Source of the DNA: Streptomyces sp. NBC_00358
GTDB taxonomy: Bacteria; Actinomycetota; Actinomycetes; Streptomycetales; Streptomycetaceae
NCBI RefSeq assembly: GCF_036099295.1
Contig: NZ_CP107976.1
Span: 8,928,001 to 8,992,000 of the forward strand
Length of the DNA: 64,000 nt
Reading direction: 5' to 3'
Positions 32,631 through 41,394 of this stretch are shown piece by piece; position 1 is the first letter of the stretch, and each line of letters starts with the position of its first letter. Both the position numbers and the translations under genes were made by a program. Below the pieces are notes generated by a model that saw nothing but the letters and a program-made list of their open reading frames with translations, searched no databases and had not been told where the DNA came from.

Positions 32631-32655
32631 GTTTACCGGGCCAATTTGTGGGAAA
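32631..32655 (+). promoter_or_regulatory. SigB-type promoter of the second sigma gene
   Basis: GTTTAC (32631-32636), 13 nt and GGGAAA (32650-32655) match the Bacillus SigB consensus GTTTAA-N12-15-GGGWAW closely, about 140 nt before the sigma start. The surrounding 32413-32793 region is otherwise without a gene and unusually AT-rich around 32560-32670. Confidence 0.55.
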
Positions 32656-32793
32656 ATCCATAGTAGTGCTTCGGACAGGAGGCGCGTCCGTGGGAGCGTT
32701 CGCTCCGTAAGGCGGGTGTGTCACCGGCAGCCGTGAATTCGTCCCCATGGTGTTCTGCTCATTCAGCAACCCCTTGAGGGAGTTGTCATCACC

Positions 32794-33588
32794 ATGCGCA
32801 CCGAGACCGCCCCGAAGCGACATATCCGCCATGACACCCCCGACAGTGCCGCGGCATTCGTCCACCTGGCCGGTCTTGCCGACGGGCCCGAGCGGCAGGC
32901 CCTGCGTGACGAGGTCGTCCGGGCGTGGCTGCCCATGGCGAAGCGCATCGCCGGCAAGTACCGCGGCAGGGGCGAGAGCATCGAGGATCTGACCCAGGTC
33001 GCCGCGCTGGGACTGGTGAAGTCTGTCGACCGTTACGACCCGGACCGGGGCGACGCCTTCGAGAGCTATGCGGTCCCGACCATCGTCGGAGAGATCAAGC
33101 GGCACTTCCGTGACCACATGTGGGCTCTTCATGTGCCGCGCCGGGTTCAGGAGGGACGCAACAGGGTGCGTGTCGCCATGAAGGAACTGGCGCCGACGCT
33201 CTCGGGCCGCCGGCCCACGATCGCCGAGATGGCCGAACAGGCACACCTGACCGAAGACGAGGTCCGCAGTGGCCTGGAGGCACTGGACAGCTTCGCGGCC
33301 CTCTCTCTGGACGCCGAACTGCCCGGCGGCGACGGCGGCCGGACTCTCGCCGACACGCTGGGCGCGCCCGACGCCGGCTTCGACAGGGTCGTCGACCGCG
33401 AAGCCGTCAGGCCCGCGCTGCGCAGGCTTCCCGAGCGGGAGCAGACCATCCTCTACCTACGGTTCTTCTGCGACATGACACAGAGTTGCATCGCGGAGCG
33501 GCTCTCCATCTCGCAGATGCACGTCTCGCGCCTGCTCAGCAGCTGTTGCGCGTCGCTGCGTGAGGAAGTACTCGCGGACGCCTCGTAG
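32794..33588 (+). CDS. RNA polymerase sigma factor, SigB/SigF/SigG family
   Basis: 264 residues. Region 2 (EDLTQVAALGLVKSVDRYDP, FESYAVPTIVGEIKRHFRDH), region 3 (RPTIAEMAEQAHLTEDEVRS) and region 4 (REQTILYLRFFCDMTQSCIA, LSISQMHVSRLLSSC) are complete. GAGGGAG precedes the ATG. It is the closest sigma gene to rsbQPVW and has a SigB-like promoter, so it is the best local candidate for control by that module. Region 4 has four cysteines (FFCD, QSCIA, SSCCAS) where relatives usually have other residues. A strong terminator follows. Confidence 0.9.
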   Translation: MRTETAPKRHIRHDTPDSAAAFVHLAGLADGPERQALRDEVVRAWLPMAKRIAGKYRGRGESIEDLTQVAALGLVKSVDRYDPDRGDAFESYAVPTIVGEIKRHFRDHMWALHVPRRVQEGRNRVRVAMKELAPTLSGRRPTIAEMAEQAHLTEDEVRSGLEALDSFAALSLDAELPGGDGGRTLADTLGAPDAGFDRVVDREAVRPALRRLPEREQTILYLRFFCDMTQSCIAERLSISQMHVSRLLSSCCASLREEVLADAS

Positions 33589-33599
33589 GGCTGTGGCAG

Positions 33600-33643
33600 A
33601 ACGCGATCGGCCGGCCCGCCGCGGGCGGGTGGCCGATCGCGTT
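33600..33643 (+). terminator. Strong terminator after the sigma gene
   Basis: AACGCGATCGGCC and GGCCGATCGCGTT are perfect 13-bp arms; the 18-nt loop can itself pair (CCCGCC with GGCGGG). TTTC follows. It begins 11 bp past the stop. Confidence 0.75.
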
Positions 33644-33840
33644 TCTGTGGCGGGCCGACTGCCGAACCCTCCCGTGAACGGACGGCCGGCCTGATCCGGC
33701 CGTCCGACTCCGAGTGCCTTGATGGCGGCGGGGAATGCGCGGAGGGGCACGGCAAGAACCGCGAGGTGCCGACAGGTTCGCGTACTGGTCACGAATCGGT
33801 GCCCTTGATGGTCAGGCATGTACCCGGACAGGGGAGGGCG

Positions 33841-33996
33841 TCACCAGTAGTGCCGTCGTCCTCCGACCTCACGTCCTACCGCTCCCAGAATCCACAGCAC
33901 GACTCCGATCGCGACCAGGATGATTCCGATGGTCCAAAGGATTCCGATGCCCGCGACGAGACCGACGACGAGCAGAATGACTCCGAGGATGATCAT
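33841..33996 (-). CDS. DUF6131-type small membrane protein
   Basis: 51 residues, found by reading the minus strand directly. Two hydrophobic helices, MIILGVILLVVGLVAGIGIL and TIGIILVAIGVVLWILGAVG, are separated by a single Trp; the end is GREVGGRRHYW. GGAGGAAACC precedes the ATG. The helix pair and the GGRRHYW end are typical of DUF6131 proteins of Streptomyces. Function unknown. Confidence 0.8.
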   Translation of the reverse strand: MIILGVILLVVGLVAGIGILWTIGIILVAIGVVLWILGAVGREVGGRRHYW

Positions 33997-34202
33997 GGTT
34001 TCCTCCGATGGCGGGACGTCGTCTGCGGGCGTCCCCCTCCGTCGCGACGGGTCCCCGTCCTGCCGAGAGGCAAACGCGGCTCAGGGGTCTTCTCCGAGTG
34101 CGGCGAATCATCGCGGTGGTCGTCACGGCCGCGCGGGTCCGCCTGGTCGCGGAGTTGCACAGGACCAGGCCGGATCGGCGAAGAGGCGTGGCCGGACAGC
34201 CC

Positions 34203-34796
34203 TTAGGCCACGGGATTCGCGCCTACGGCCTGCCGGTACGCCACGTGACCGCCCAGCGCTCCGCTCACCGCGACGGCTGCCAAACCGCCCAGCGACCACA
34301 GTCGGCCCTTCGCCGGGTGGCGGCGGAGCCGCGCCGTCAGGGAGGCGGCGTAGAACGCCACCGCGGCCGCGTTCGAGACCGCGTGGGCCAGTCCGACCCG
34401 CGCTTGCTCGGGCGGCAGGTCCGCCCAGTCGGCCCAGCCCGCGAGCGCCGCCGGGGCGACTCCGGCCAGACCGACGGCTGTGAGGGTGGTGGGCGCGTGT
34501 CCTGCTCCCGGCACGATGTCCAGTACGGCGGCCGACAGCCAGCAACCGATCGGTACCTGTACCAGAAAGGGATGGACGGGATGGCCCAGCGGCCGGCCGC
34601 GCAGCAGTTCGCGGACCTCACCCAAGGGGATCGAGCGGATTCCCCGTTGGAGGGCTCGGATCGCCGGATCCGCGACCGTCGACCGTTCCATGCGGTCCAG
34701 GGTCGTCAGCCACCATGTCGACGCCGAGTCCAGGGGGGATGTCTTCCTGGTCTGAGTGGGGGTGTCGAAGCCGAAGGCGTGTGTGTTCATGTACAA
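34203..34796 (-). CDS. DUF2231 membrane protein
   Basis: 197 residues (ATG 34796 or 34790). GHPVHPFLVQVPIGCWLSAA begins a four-helix membrane domain, the usual DUF2231 start motif with HPxHP. A cytoplasmic leader of about 65 residues (LDRMERSTVADPAIRALQRG) precedes it. Related proteins are often next to Rieske or redox proteins but not here. Function unknown. Confidence 0.78.
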   Translation of the reverse strand: MYMNTHAFGFDTPTQTRKTSPLDSASTWWLTTLDRMERSTVADPAIRALQRGIRSIPLGEVRELLRGRPLGHPVHPFLVQVPIGCWLSAAVLDIVPGAGHAPTTLTAVGLAGVAPAALAGWADWADLPPEQARVGLAHAVSNAAAVAFYAASLTARLRRHPAKGRLWSLGGLAAVAVSGALGGHVAYRQAVGANPVA

Positions 34797-34934
34797 CGGC
34801 TACCCGGCGGCACGCGGCCATCTCACCGTGGCCTCGACTGCACCCGAACGGTCTGCCTCCCAACGGTGGAGTCCGGCCGGGTGTGTTCGCAAGGTTCCAC
34901 CGTCCTGTGGCACGTGACGAGCTCCAGCCGCCCC

Positions 34935-34980
34935 TGCCCGCTCTCAGGCGCGACCGCCGAACATGCCCGCTCTCAGGCGC
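34935..34980. repeat. 17-bp direct repeat pair
   Basis: TGCCCGCTCTCAGGCGC occurs at 34935-34951 and again exactly at 34964-34980, between the DUF2231 gene and the transporter operon end. The remainder of 34797-35098 holds the terminator listed next and no gene. Confidence 0.5.
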
Positions 34981-34987
34981 TTCCGTC

Positions 34988-35017
34988 GGCCGGCACGCCG
35001 GAAGGAGCGTGCCGGCC
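34988..35017 (-). terminator. Terminator of the oligopeptide-type ABC operon
   Basis: GGCCGGCACGC and GCGTGCCGGCC are perfect 11-bp arms around an 8-nt loop, about 80 nt beyond the stop of the substrate-binding protein gene. Confidence 0.6.
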
Positions 35018-35098
35018 GGGCGTCCCTTACTTACTGGAGGTCTGGCACGACTTCTGCCACCCCGTCCGATCCGCTCGCCGAGCTGTCCGCGGCCGGTG

Positions 35099-36781
35099 CT
35101 ACTTCTGCCAGCCGACCGTCTCGGGGAGCGGGTTGTAGAAGATGGTCGCGCCGACGTTGGCGAGGCCCTTCTTCACACCGTAGGTCGAGGGGCCGCTGAA
35201 CAGTGGGAGGAAGGCGTACTCCTGGAGCGCCTTCCGTTCGACCTTGTTGGCGGCCGCGGCCTGCTTGTCGAGGTCGGCGATCCCGGTGGTGGCGCGGATC
35301 TCCTTGTCGAGCGCGGGCGTACCCGCGCCGGTGATGTTGGAGTCACGGTCCGAGCAGTAGAAGTCGCACAGGTAGCGGGCGCCGAACGGGTCCATGGAGC
35401 GGTTTCCCGAGAGGAACAGATCGAACTTGCGCTCGCTGAGGATGTTGGAGAAGTCCGCTTCGTCGGCCTTCTTGATGACGAGGCGGATGCCGACCGGCTT
35501 CAGCATCGCGGCGAAGGCGCCGGCGGTGGCCTTGTCCAGCGGATCGTCGCCGAGGAGGGTGTAGCCGACTTCGAGCTCCTTGCCGTTCCTGACACGGATA
35601 CCGTCACCCCCGGGCTTCCAGCCCGCGGCGTCGAGTGACTTCTTGGCCTCGTCCGGCGCGTACTTCAGCACGGCCGCGACATTGTCCTCGTAGCCCTTCT
35701 GGAAGCTGTACAGCACGGCCGACCCGGGCAGCGGCTCCTTGTAGTCGAGACCCTGGAACTCGATCTTCGCGATCTGCGCGCGGTCGATGCTCTCCTCGAC
35801 GGCCTTGCGAACGTTCCTGTCGGCGAGGACGGGAGACTTCGTGTTGAAGTACAGCGAATACTCGAAGGGGCTTCCGCCGCTGCGGATCTCCGTGCCCTTG
35901 AGCCCCCTGACCTGCTTGAGGCTCTCGGCGTCGACGGCCGAGACGTAGTCGAGCTGACCGTTCCTGAAGGCGTTGACCGCCGCGGTCGATTCCAGGTTCA
36001 CGTAGACACGCTTGTCGAGCTTGCCCTTCTTGCCCCACCACTTCGGGTTGCGGACGAAGGTGATGTCGCCCGAGTGGGTGTCCCACTTGCCGACCGTGTA
36101 CGGTCCGGCGCCCCACTCCGGATGGGCCTTCTTGACGTACGCCTTGTTGAAGTTGTCGACCGTGGCGGCCTTGGGATGCAGGAACGTGGTGAACAGGCTC
36201 GACCAGGAGGCGTTGACGCCCTTGAAGGTGATGACCGCCTGTTTGGCGTTCGCGCCCTTCTCGACGGAGGTGATCTGGTCGTAGCCGTCGGTGGACGAGG
36301 CGGCGTAGGCCTTCTGGGAACCGTTGTCGGCCTTCCAGGTGGCCTTGATCGCGGTCCAGTCGATCGGTGTGCCGTCGTTGAATACGGCCTTGGGGTTGAT
36401 CGTCAGCGTCACCTTCTGACGGCCGCCCGCGACGGACACCTTCACGTCGCTGTAGTAGTCCGGGTTGTACTGGACGTCGCCGGTGGGTGAGTAGGTGATG
36501 GCGTCGGCGTTGTACCAGGCCCATACGCGGGCGGCGGTCAGCGTGGCATTGACGTTGAACGGGTTGCCCTGGTCGTCGAAGGTTCCGACCGTGGTGTAGG
36601 TGCCGCCCTCCTTGATCTTGTCGTACGGCGTGGGGTTGTAGTCGGCGGCCGCCGACGCGGCGGAGGGGGCGTCCTTCGCGTCCGGGCCCGCGGCGTGCTT
36701 CCCGGACGAGGACTGGCACGCGGTGGCGGTGACGGAGACGGCGGCGAGGAGAGCGACGGGCAGGGCCAGTCTTGTGCGCAT
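35099..36781 (-). CDS. ABC transporter family 5 substrate-binding lipoprotein
   Basis: 560 residues. A signal peptide of about 22 residues ends in VTATACQSSS, a lipobox-like site with the likely lipidated Cys. GGTYTTVGTFDDQGNPFNVN, DGTPIDWTAIKATW and ETVGW-type phrases show the family 5 (DppA/OppA/NikA) extracellular binding protein. The actual ligand is unknown. It is the last gene of the minus-strand operon permease-permease-ATPase-binding protein, 110 bp after the ATPase gene. Confidence 0.85.
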   Translation of the reverse strand: MRTRLALPVALLAAVSVTATACQSSSGKHAAGPDAKDAPSAASAAADYNPTPYDKIKEGGTYTTVGTFDDQGNPFNVNATLTAARVWAWYNADAITYSPTGDVQYNPDYYSDVKVSVAGGRQKVTLTINPKAVFNDGTPIDWTAIKATWKADNGSQKAYAASSTDGYDQITSVEKGANAKQAVITFKGVNASWSSLFTTFLHPKAATVDNFNKAYVKKAHPEWGAGPYTVGKWDTHSGDITFVRNPKWWGKKGKLDKRVYVNLESTAAVNAFRNGQLDYVSAVDAESLKQVRGLKGTEIRSGGSPFEYSLYFNTKSPVLADRNVRKAVEESIDRAQIAKIEFQGLDYKEPLPGSAVLYSFQKGYEDNVAAVLKYAPDEAKKSLDAAGWKPGGDGIRVRNGKELEVGYTLLGDDPLDKATAGAFAAMLKPVGIRLVIKKADEADFSNILSERKFDLFLSGNRSMDPFGARYLCDFYCSDRDSNITGAGTPALDKEIRATTGIADLDKQAAAANKVERKALQEYAFLPLFSGPSTYGVKKGLANVGATIFYNPLPETVGWQK

Positions 36782-36891
36782 GGGGGGTGGTTCCTTCTGG
36801 GTCGGTGGAGGATGCGGACGGGAACCCGGTGGCCGACGGTGGGGCCGGGTCCGGGAATGCTGGTGGTCCTGTCTCGCCAGGGCGCGGGCGC

Positions 36892-38976
36892 TCAGACGCC
36901 GTGGCAGGCGTACTGATGGCCGGGCTGCCCGGATACGGCAGTCGGCGCCGGGCGTTCCTCTCGACAGCGGTGGCGCACACTGTCGTCGGAGAGGCGGTAC
37001 AGCGGGCAGCGGTCGACGAAGACGCACCCCGCGGACAGTCGGGTGGCGTTCGGCTGCTCGCCCTCCAGCACGACGCGTTCGCGGGTGCGTTCCCGCAGCG
37101 GGTCGGGTACCGGGATCGCCGACAGCAGTGCCCGGGTGTAGGGGTGCTTCGGATCGGAGAAGATCGTCTCGGTCTCCCCGGTCTCGATGATGTGCCCCAG
37201 GTACATCACCGCGATGTGGTCGGAGATGTACCGGACCACGGCCAGGTCGTGGGCGACCACGAGGTAGGCGAGCCCGAGTTCACGCTTGAGCCGTGCCAGC
37301 AGGTTGATCACGCCTGCCTGTACCGACACGTCCAGGGCGGAGAGCGGCTCGTCGAGGGCGAGCAGTTTCGGCTCTGTCGCCAAGGCGCGGGCGATGCCGA
37401 TCCGTTGGCGCTGACCGCCGGAGAGGGCGACCGGGAAGCGGTCGGTCACCGAGTCGTCCAGACCGACCAGGGCCAGCAGTTCGTGGACACGGGAGCGGAT
37501 CGACGCGCGGTCCCGCCCGATGGCCCGCAGGGGTTCGGCGAGCAGTTGGAAGACGGGCAGCCGCGGGTCCAGGGCCCCCAGCGGGTCCTGCATGACCATC
37601 TGTACGTCCTGCCGCAACTCCCGTACGCGCGCGGCGGAACCGACCGTTCCCACATCGGTCCCGGCGATCTCGATCCGGCCGCCTTCGGGCCGCCTGAGCC
37701 GGAGGATCTCCATGAGTGTGGTGGTCTTGCCGCTGCCTGACTCGCCCACCAGGCCCAGGGTCTCCCCGGCGCGCAGCTCGAAGCTGACCCGGTTGACGGC
37801 GTGCAGGGTGCCGACCCGGCGCTTGAGGAGGGCACCCCTGGTGACCGGGAAGGTCTTGACGAGCTCTTCGACGCGGAGCACGATCCGGCCGGCCTCGGCA
37901 CGGTCGGAAGCAGCCGGCTCATCGGCCTGTACGACGTCGCCCCGGGGGTCGAGGGATCCGTCGGCGATCTCTGTGGCGCGCAGGCACGCCACGTGCCCGT
38001 GCCCGGTGACGTGGCGCAGCTCCGGTTCGTCGGAACGGCACGCGTCGAGGGCGACGGCGCAGCGGCTCGCGAAGGGGCAGCCGTGGGGGAGGCCCACCAG
38101 GGCGGGCGGTTCCCCGCCGATCGGGACCAGGGGCTTGCGGGCCCCGCCGTCCACGGTCGGCACGGCGGCGAGCAGCCGCGCGGTGTACGGCATCGTCGGC
38201 CGGCGGAAGAGTTCCCCGACGCCCGCGTGTTCCACGAAGCGGCCCGCGTACATGACGGCGACGTCGTCCGCGTGGCCGGCGACGACCCCGAGGTCGTGAG
38301 TGATGAGGACGAGGCCGGCGCCGGTCTCCTCCTGGGCCAGTCGCAGCACGTCGAGGATCTGCGCCTGCACGGTGACGTCGAGGGCGGTGGTGGGCTCGTC
38401 GGCCACGAGCACGGACGGTCTGTTGGCGATCGCCATCGCGATCACCACGCGCTGGCGCATGCCGCCGGAGAACTCGTGGGGGAAGGACGTGGCCCGGTTG
38501 GGGGGGTCGGGGATGCCGACGAGATCGAGCAGTTCGACGGCCTGCTCCCAGGCGGCCCGCTTGGTCAGGTCCTGGTGGACCCGCAGGGCGTCGGAGAGCA
38601 GTCTGCCCACGGAGAAGATCGGCGTGAGCGCGGACAGCGGGTCCTGGAAGACCATGCCGATGGACTTGCCCCGCACCGCCGAGAGCGCTTGGTCACCGAG
38701 GCCGACCAGGTCTCGCCCGCCGAGCAGCACCTGGCCGCGCAGGGAAGCGGAGGGGGGCAGCAGGCCCATGATCCCCATCGCGGTGGCCGACTTGCCCGAG
38801 CCGGATTCGCCGACGATCCCGAGGGTCCGGCCGGGCAGCAGGTCGAAGCTCACGCCGCGTACCGCCTCGACGGTTCCGGCCTCGGAGGGGAAGGAGATCC
38901 GCAGGTCCCGCACGGAGAGCACGGGGGCGGCGCCGGTGGGGGGTACCGGGTCGAGCAGCGGGGACGCGAGCGTCAT
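36892..38976 (-). CDS. Fused dual ATP-binding protein of the oligopeptide-type ABC transporter
   Basis: 694 residues with two full ATPase domains (DppD-like and DppF-like). The first has GESGSGKSATA, signature EFSGGMRQRVVIAMAIANRP and Walker B VLVADEPTTALD. The second has GESGSGKTTTL, ALSGGQRQRIGIARALATEP and LLALDEPLSALD. Each is followed by the oligopeptide transporter C-terminal Cys-containing region (CPFASRCAVALDAC and CVFVDRCPLY). The fusion is common in actinomycetes. Its ATG overlaps the upstream permease stop. Confidence 0.92.
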   Translation of the reverse strand: MTLASPLLDPVPPTGAAPVLSVRDLRISFPSEAGTVEAVRGVSFDLLPGRTLGIVGESGSGKSATAMGIMGLLPPSASLRGQVLLGGRDLVGLGDQALSAVRGKSIGMVFQDPLSALTPIFSVGRLLSDALRVHQDLTKRAAWEQAVELLDLVGIPDPPNRATSFPHEFSGGMRQRVVIAMAIANRPSVLVADEPTTALDVTVQAQILDVLRLAQEETGAGLVLITHDLGVVAGHADDVAVMYAGRFVEHAGVGELFRRPTMPYTARLLAAVPTVDGGARKPLVPIGGEPPALVGLPHGCPFASRCAVALDACRSDEPELRHVTGHGHVACLRATEIADGSLDPRGDVVQADEPAASDRAEAGRIVLRVEELVKTFPVTRGALLKRRVGTLHAVNRVSFELRAGETLGLVGESGSGKTTTLMEILRLRRPEGGRIEIAGTDVGTVGSAARVRELRQDVQMVMQDPLGALDPRLPVFQLLAEPLRAIGRDRASIRSRVHELLALVGLDDSVTDRFPVALSGGQRQRIGIARALATEPKLLALDEPLSALDVSVQAGVINLLARLKRELGLAYLVVAHDLAVVRYISDHIAVMYLGHIIETGETETIFSDPKHPYTRALLSAIPVPDPLRERTRERVVLEGEQPNATRLSAGCVFVDRCPLYRLSDDSVRHRCREERPAPTAVSGQPGHQYACHGV

Positions 38977-39923
38977 CGTCGGCCTCCCGCCGAGCCGGTC
39001 ACCGACGTGGGGTCCAGGGCATCGCGCAGTCCGTCGCCGATGAAGGTCATCGACACGGTGAGCAGGACGACGAGTCCCGCGGGGAAGGCGAAGAGCCAGG
39101 GCGCGCTCGTGACCGTGCTCGCCCCGTCCGCGAGCATCGTGCCCAGGGAGACGTCCGGAGTCTGGACGCCGAACCCGAGGAACGAGAGGGCGGTCTCGCT
39201 GAGCACGGTCGCGACGACACCGAGCGTCAGATTGACGATGAGCAGGGAGCCGAGGTTGGGGATGATGTGACGGAGGATGATCCGCGACGGGCTGACACCC
39301 ATGAACTCGGCCGCCGTCACGTAGTCCCGTTCGCGCAGTGAGGTCGACACGGACCAGATCACCCGCGCGGTCGACATCCAGCCGAACACGGTCAGCACCA
39401 CGATGAGGACGCGCCAGTCGCCGGCCAGGCGGTGGGAGACCAGGGCGAGGATGAGGAACGAGGGGACGATCAGCAGGAAGTGGATGACGGCGAGGACCAC
39501 TCTCTCGACCCGGCCTCCGAAGTACGCGGCGCCGGAGCCGACGATCGCGGCGACGACGACCGTCAGGACGGACACGCTCACGGCGATCGCCAGGGAGCGC
39601 CGGAGGCCGTGCACGGCACAGGCGTAGATGTCGTTGCCGCCCTGGTTGGTGCCGAACCAGTGGAGGGAGCTGGGTGGTTGGGTGAGCGCGGTGAAGTCGG
39701 CGTCGGTGTACGCGTAGGAGGTGAACAGACCGCCCAAGGCTCCGAACAGCACCAGCAGCACGAAGATCGCCACACCGGCGACGGCGAGCCGGTTGCGCAG
39801 GAAGCGCCGCAGATAGAGTCGGCCGAGGCCGAGGTCCGCCTGCCGGCGCGTGGTGCGAGCCGCTTCGGGAACCCGCTCCGCCGTACTACGGGACGCGGCG
39901 TCGGTCGTCGCATCGGTGGCCAC
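38973..39923 (-). CDS. ABC transporter permease (DppC/OppC type)
   Basis: 316 residues. A cytoplasmic N-terminus of about 35 residues, a first helix (AVAGVAIFVLLVLFGALGGL), then a large loop holding HWFGTNQGGNDIYACAVHGL and five more helices. The inner EAA-type motif is YVTAAEFMGVSPSRIILRHI. This is the DppC-like half of a peptide or related transporter. It follows the DppB-like permease by 1 bp and overlaps the ATPase gene by ATGA. Confidence 0.9.
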   Translation of the reverse strand: MATDATTDAASRSTAERVPEAARTTRRQADLGLGRLYLRRFLRNRLAVAGVAIFVLLVLFGALGGLFTSYAYTDADFTALTQPPSSLHWFGTNQGGNDIYACAVHGLRRSLAIAVSVSVLTVVVAAIVGSGAAYFGGRVERVVLAVIHFLLIVPSFLILALVSHRLAGDWRVLIVVLTVFGWMSTARVIWSVSTSLRERDYVTAAEFMGVSPSRIILRHIIPNLGSLLIVNLTLGVVATVLSETALSFLGFGVQTPDVSLGTMLADGASTVTSAPWLFAFPAGLVVLLTVSMTFIGDGLRDALDPTSVTGSAGGRR

Positions 39924-39924
39924 G

Positions 39925-40908
39925 TCAGTTCACCCTCACTCGCGGGTCGAGGAACACCGTGGCGATGTCCGCGAGGATCGCGCCGACCGCGGTCAGGGCC
40001 GCGGCGAAGGCGGCCGTCGCGACGGTTCCGTGCACGTCGTTCTTGCTGATGGTCTGGATGAAGTAGCGGCCCATGCCGTTCCAGCCGAAGACGGTCTCGG
40101 TGATGACGGCGCCGGTGAAGATGGCCGGGACGCTGAACGCCACGGAGGCCGCCGTCGGGATGAGCGCGGCCCTCAGGGCGTGTCTGCGGATCGCCTGGCC
40201 GCGGGTGAGCCCGGTGGCCTGGGCGGTGCGCACGAAGTCGGCGTTGATCGTGTCGAGCAGAAGCGAACGCTGCGTCAGGTGGTAGCCCACGTAACCCATC
40301 AGCGTCAGCGTCAGGGTCGGCAGGATCAGGTGCAGGAGACGGTCGCCGATCGTCGGGAGCAGCCCCTCGACGTTGGGTGAGTTCTCCCCGGCCACGTACA
40401 GGAAGTGCAGTCCGGCGTGCTGGTTCAGCCAGATGGCGACGAAGACCACCGCGAGCGCGGCGACGGATGTCGGGACGTTGAACACCGCGATGGACACGGC
40501 CTGCGAGAACCGGTCGGCCCAGCCGTACTGCCGTGCGGCGGTGTAGACACCCAGCGCGACGCCGATCACGACGGACAGGACGGTCGCGATGACGACCAAC
40601 TCCGCGCTGATGAGGGACCGGTAGCCCACTTCTCCGTTGACGGAGACGCCGGTGGGGGACTTCCCCCAGTCGAAGTGGACGGCCACCGAGGTGAACCAGT
40701 CCCACCATCGGCGCGCCAACGGTACCCGCGGGTCCAGGTTGTACGGCGCCAGGGCCCGGTCGATCTGGACCTCGCTGCGGACGGGCCGCAGCTCCTTGAA
40801 GTTCGACCGCGGGTCCAGAAACCAACTGGCCAGGAAGTACGTGGCGTTGGTCGCCACCACGATCATCAGAAGCCACCCGGCCGTCTTGCGCGTCACATAG
40901 CGCACCAT
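39925..40908 (-). CDS. ABC transporter permease (DppB/OppB type)
   Basis: 327 residues from ATG 40908 with GGAGGTG 8 nt upstream. The first helix (GWLLMIVVATNATYFLASWF), the periplasmic loop and the EAA-type motif FVRTAQATGLTRGQAIRRHA are typical. The ending GRYFIQTISKNDVHGTVATA is family-like. First gene of the transporter operon. Upstream lies a long 486-bp spacer. Confidence 0.9.
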   Translation of the reverse strand: MVRYVTRKTAGWLLMIVVATNATYFLASWFLDPRSNFKELRPVRSEVQIDRALAPYNLDPRVPLARRWWDWFTSVAVHFDWGKSPTGVSVNGEVGYRSLISAELVVIATVLSVVIGVALGVYTAARQYGWADRFSQAVSIAVFNVPTSVAALAVVFVAIWLNQHAGLHFLYVAGENSPNVEGLLPTIGDRLLHLILPTLTLTLMGYVGYHLTQRSLLLDTINADFVRTAQATGLTRGQAIRRHALRAALIPTAASVAFSVPAIFTGAVITETVFGWNGMGRYFIQTISKNDVHGTVATAAFAAALTAVGAILADIATVFLDPRVRVN

Positions 40909-41394
40909 GTGCGGCACCTCCTCAGCACACAGGAGAGGTGCGCCCGGGGAGCGCGGGAGAGACCAGACGAATGCATGCGCGGTGGAACTTTCTGCGGAGA
41001 CGGAAGAAGCCACGAACGAAGGAGCGGGCGTCAGCTTGGTCCGCACTCCGTGGCGGGCACCAGGTTTTCGCCGGCCCCGCCATGAGGCCGACATGTTGCC
41101 GTAGCAGACAATCCGGAATACGGCGCAATTCGGATGATCTTGGCGCCGCCCGGTCGGTGCGTCACGGCTGCCGACTCAGGCGGCGCGTCGGGGCTCTTCC
41201 GCGCGCCTTGTCGCCTCGCAGGATCGGCATGGCGCGAACGCCTCCCCAGGGGTGCTCAGTTGAGACGCACCGCCGGGAGGGGCCGATCGTAATGGATCAC
41301 ACCCCCGCGGCCGTCACCGTGCCGTCGCGCTCCGGTGCGCGCCGGGACAGCGACGTCAACAGTCCTGGGTGCCGTCGGGGGAGGGCCGGTGGCT
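40909..41394. other. 486-bp spacer between the transporter operon and the DUF1684 gene
   Basis: No convincing gene is seen on either strand. It must carry the promoter of the permease-permease-ATPase-binding protein operon. A possible minus-strand peptide with RQHVGLMAGPAK near 41070-41115 vaguely resembles the leader peptides of the nearby sulfur locus but has no stop in place, so it is not called. Confidence 0.4.

Noticed and set aside
41000..41128. Third cysteine leader peptide on the minus strand before the oligopeptide-type transporter (RQHVGLMAGPAKTWC)
   Set aside because: It lacks the RRRH(I/V)D core, starts only with TTG, and does not stop after the Cys codon.
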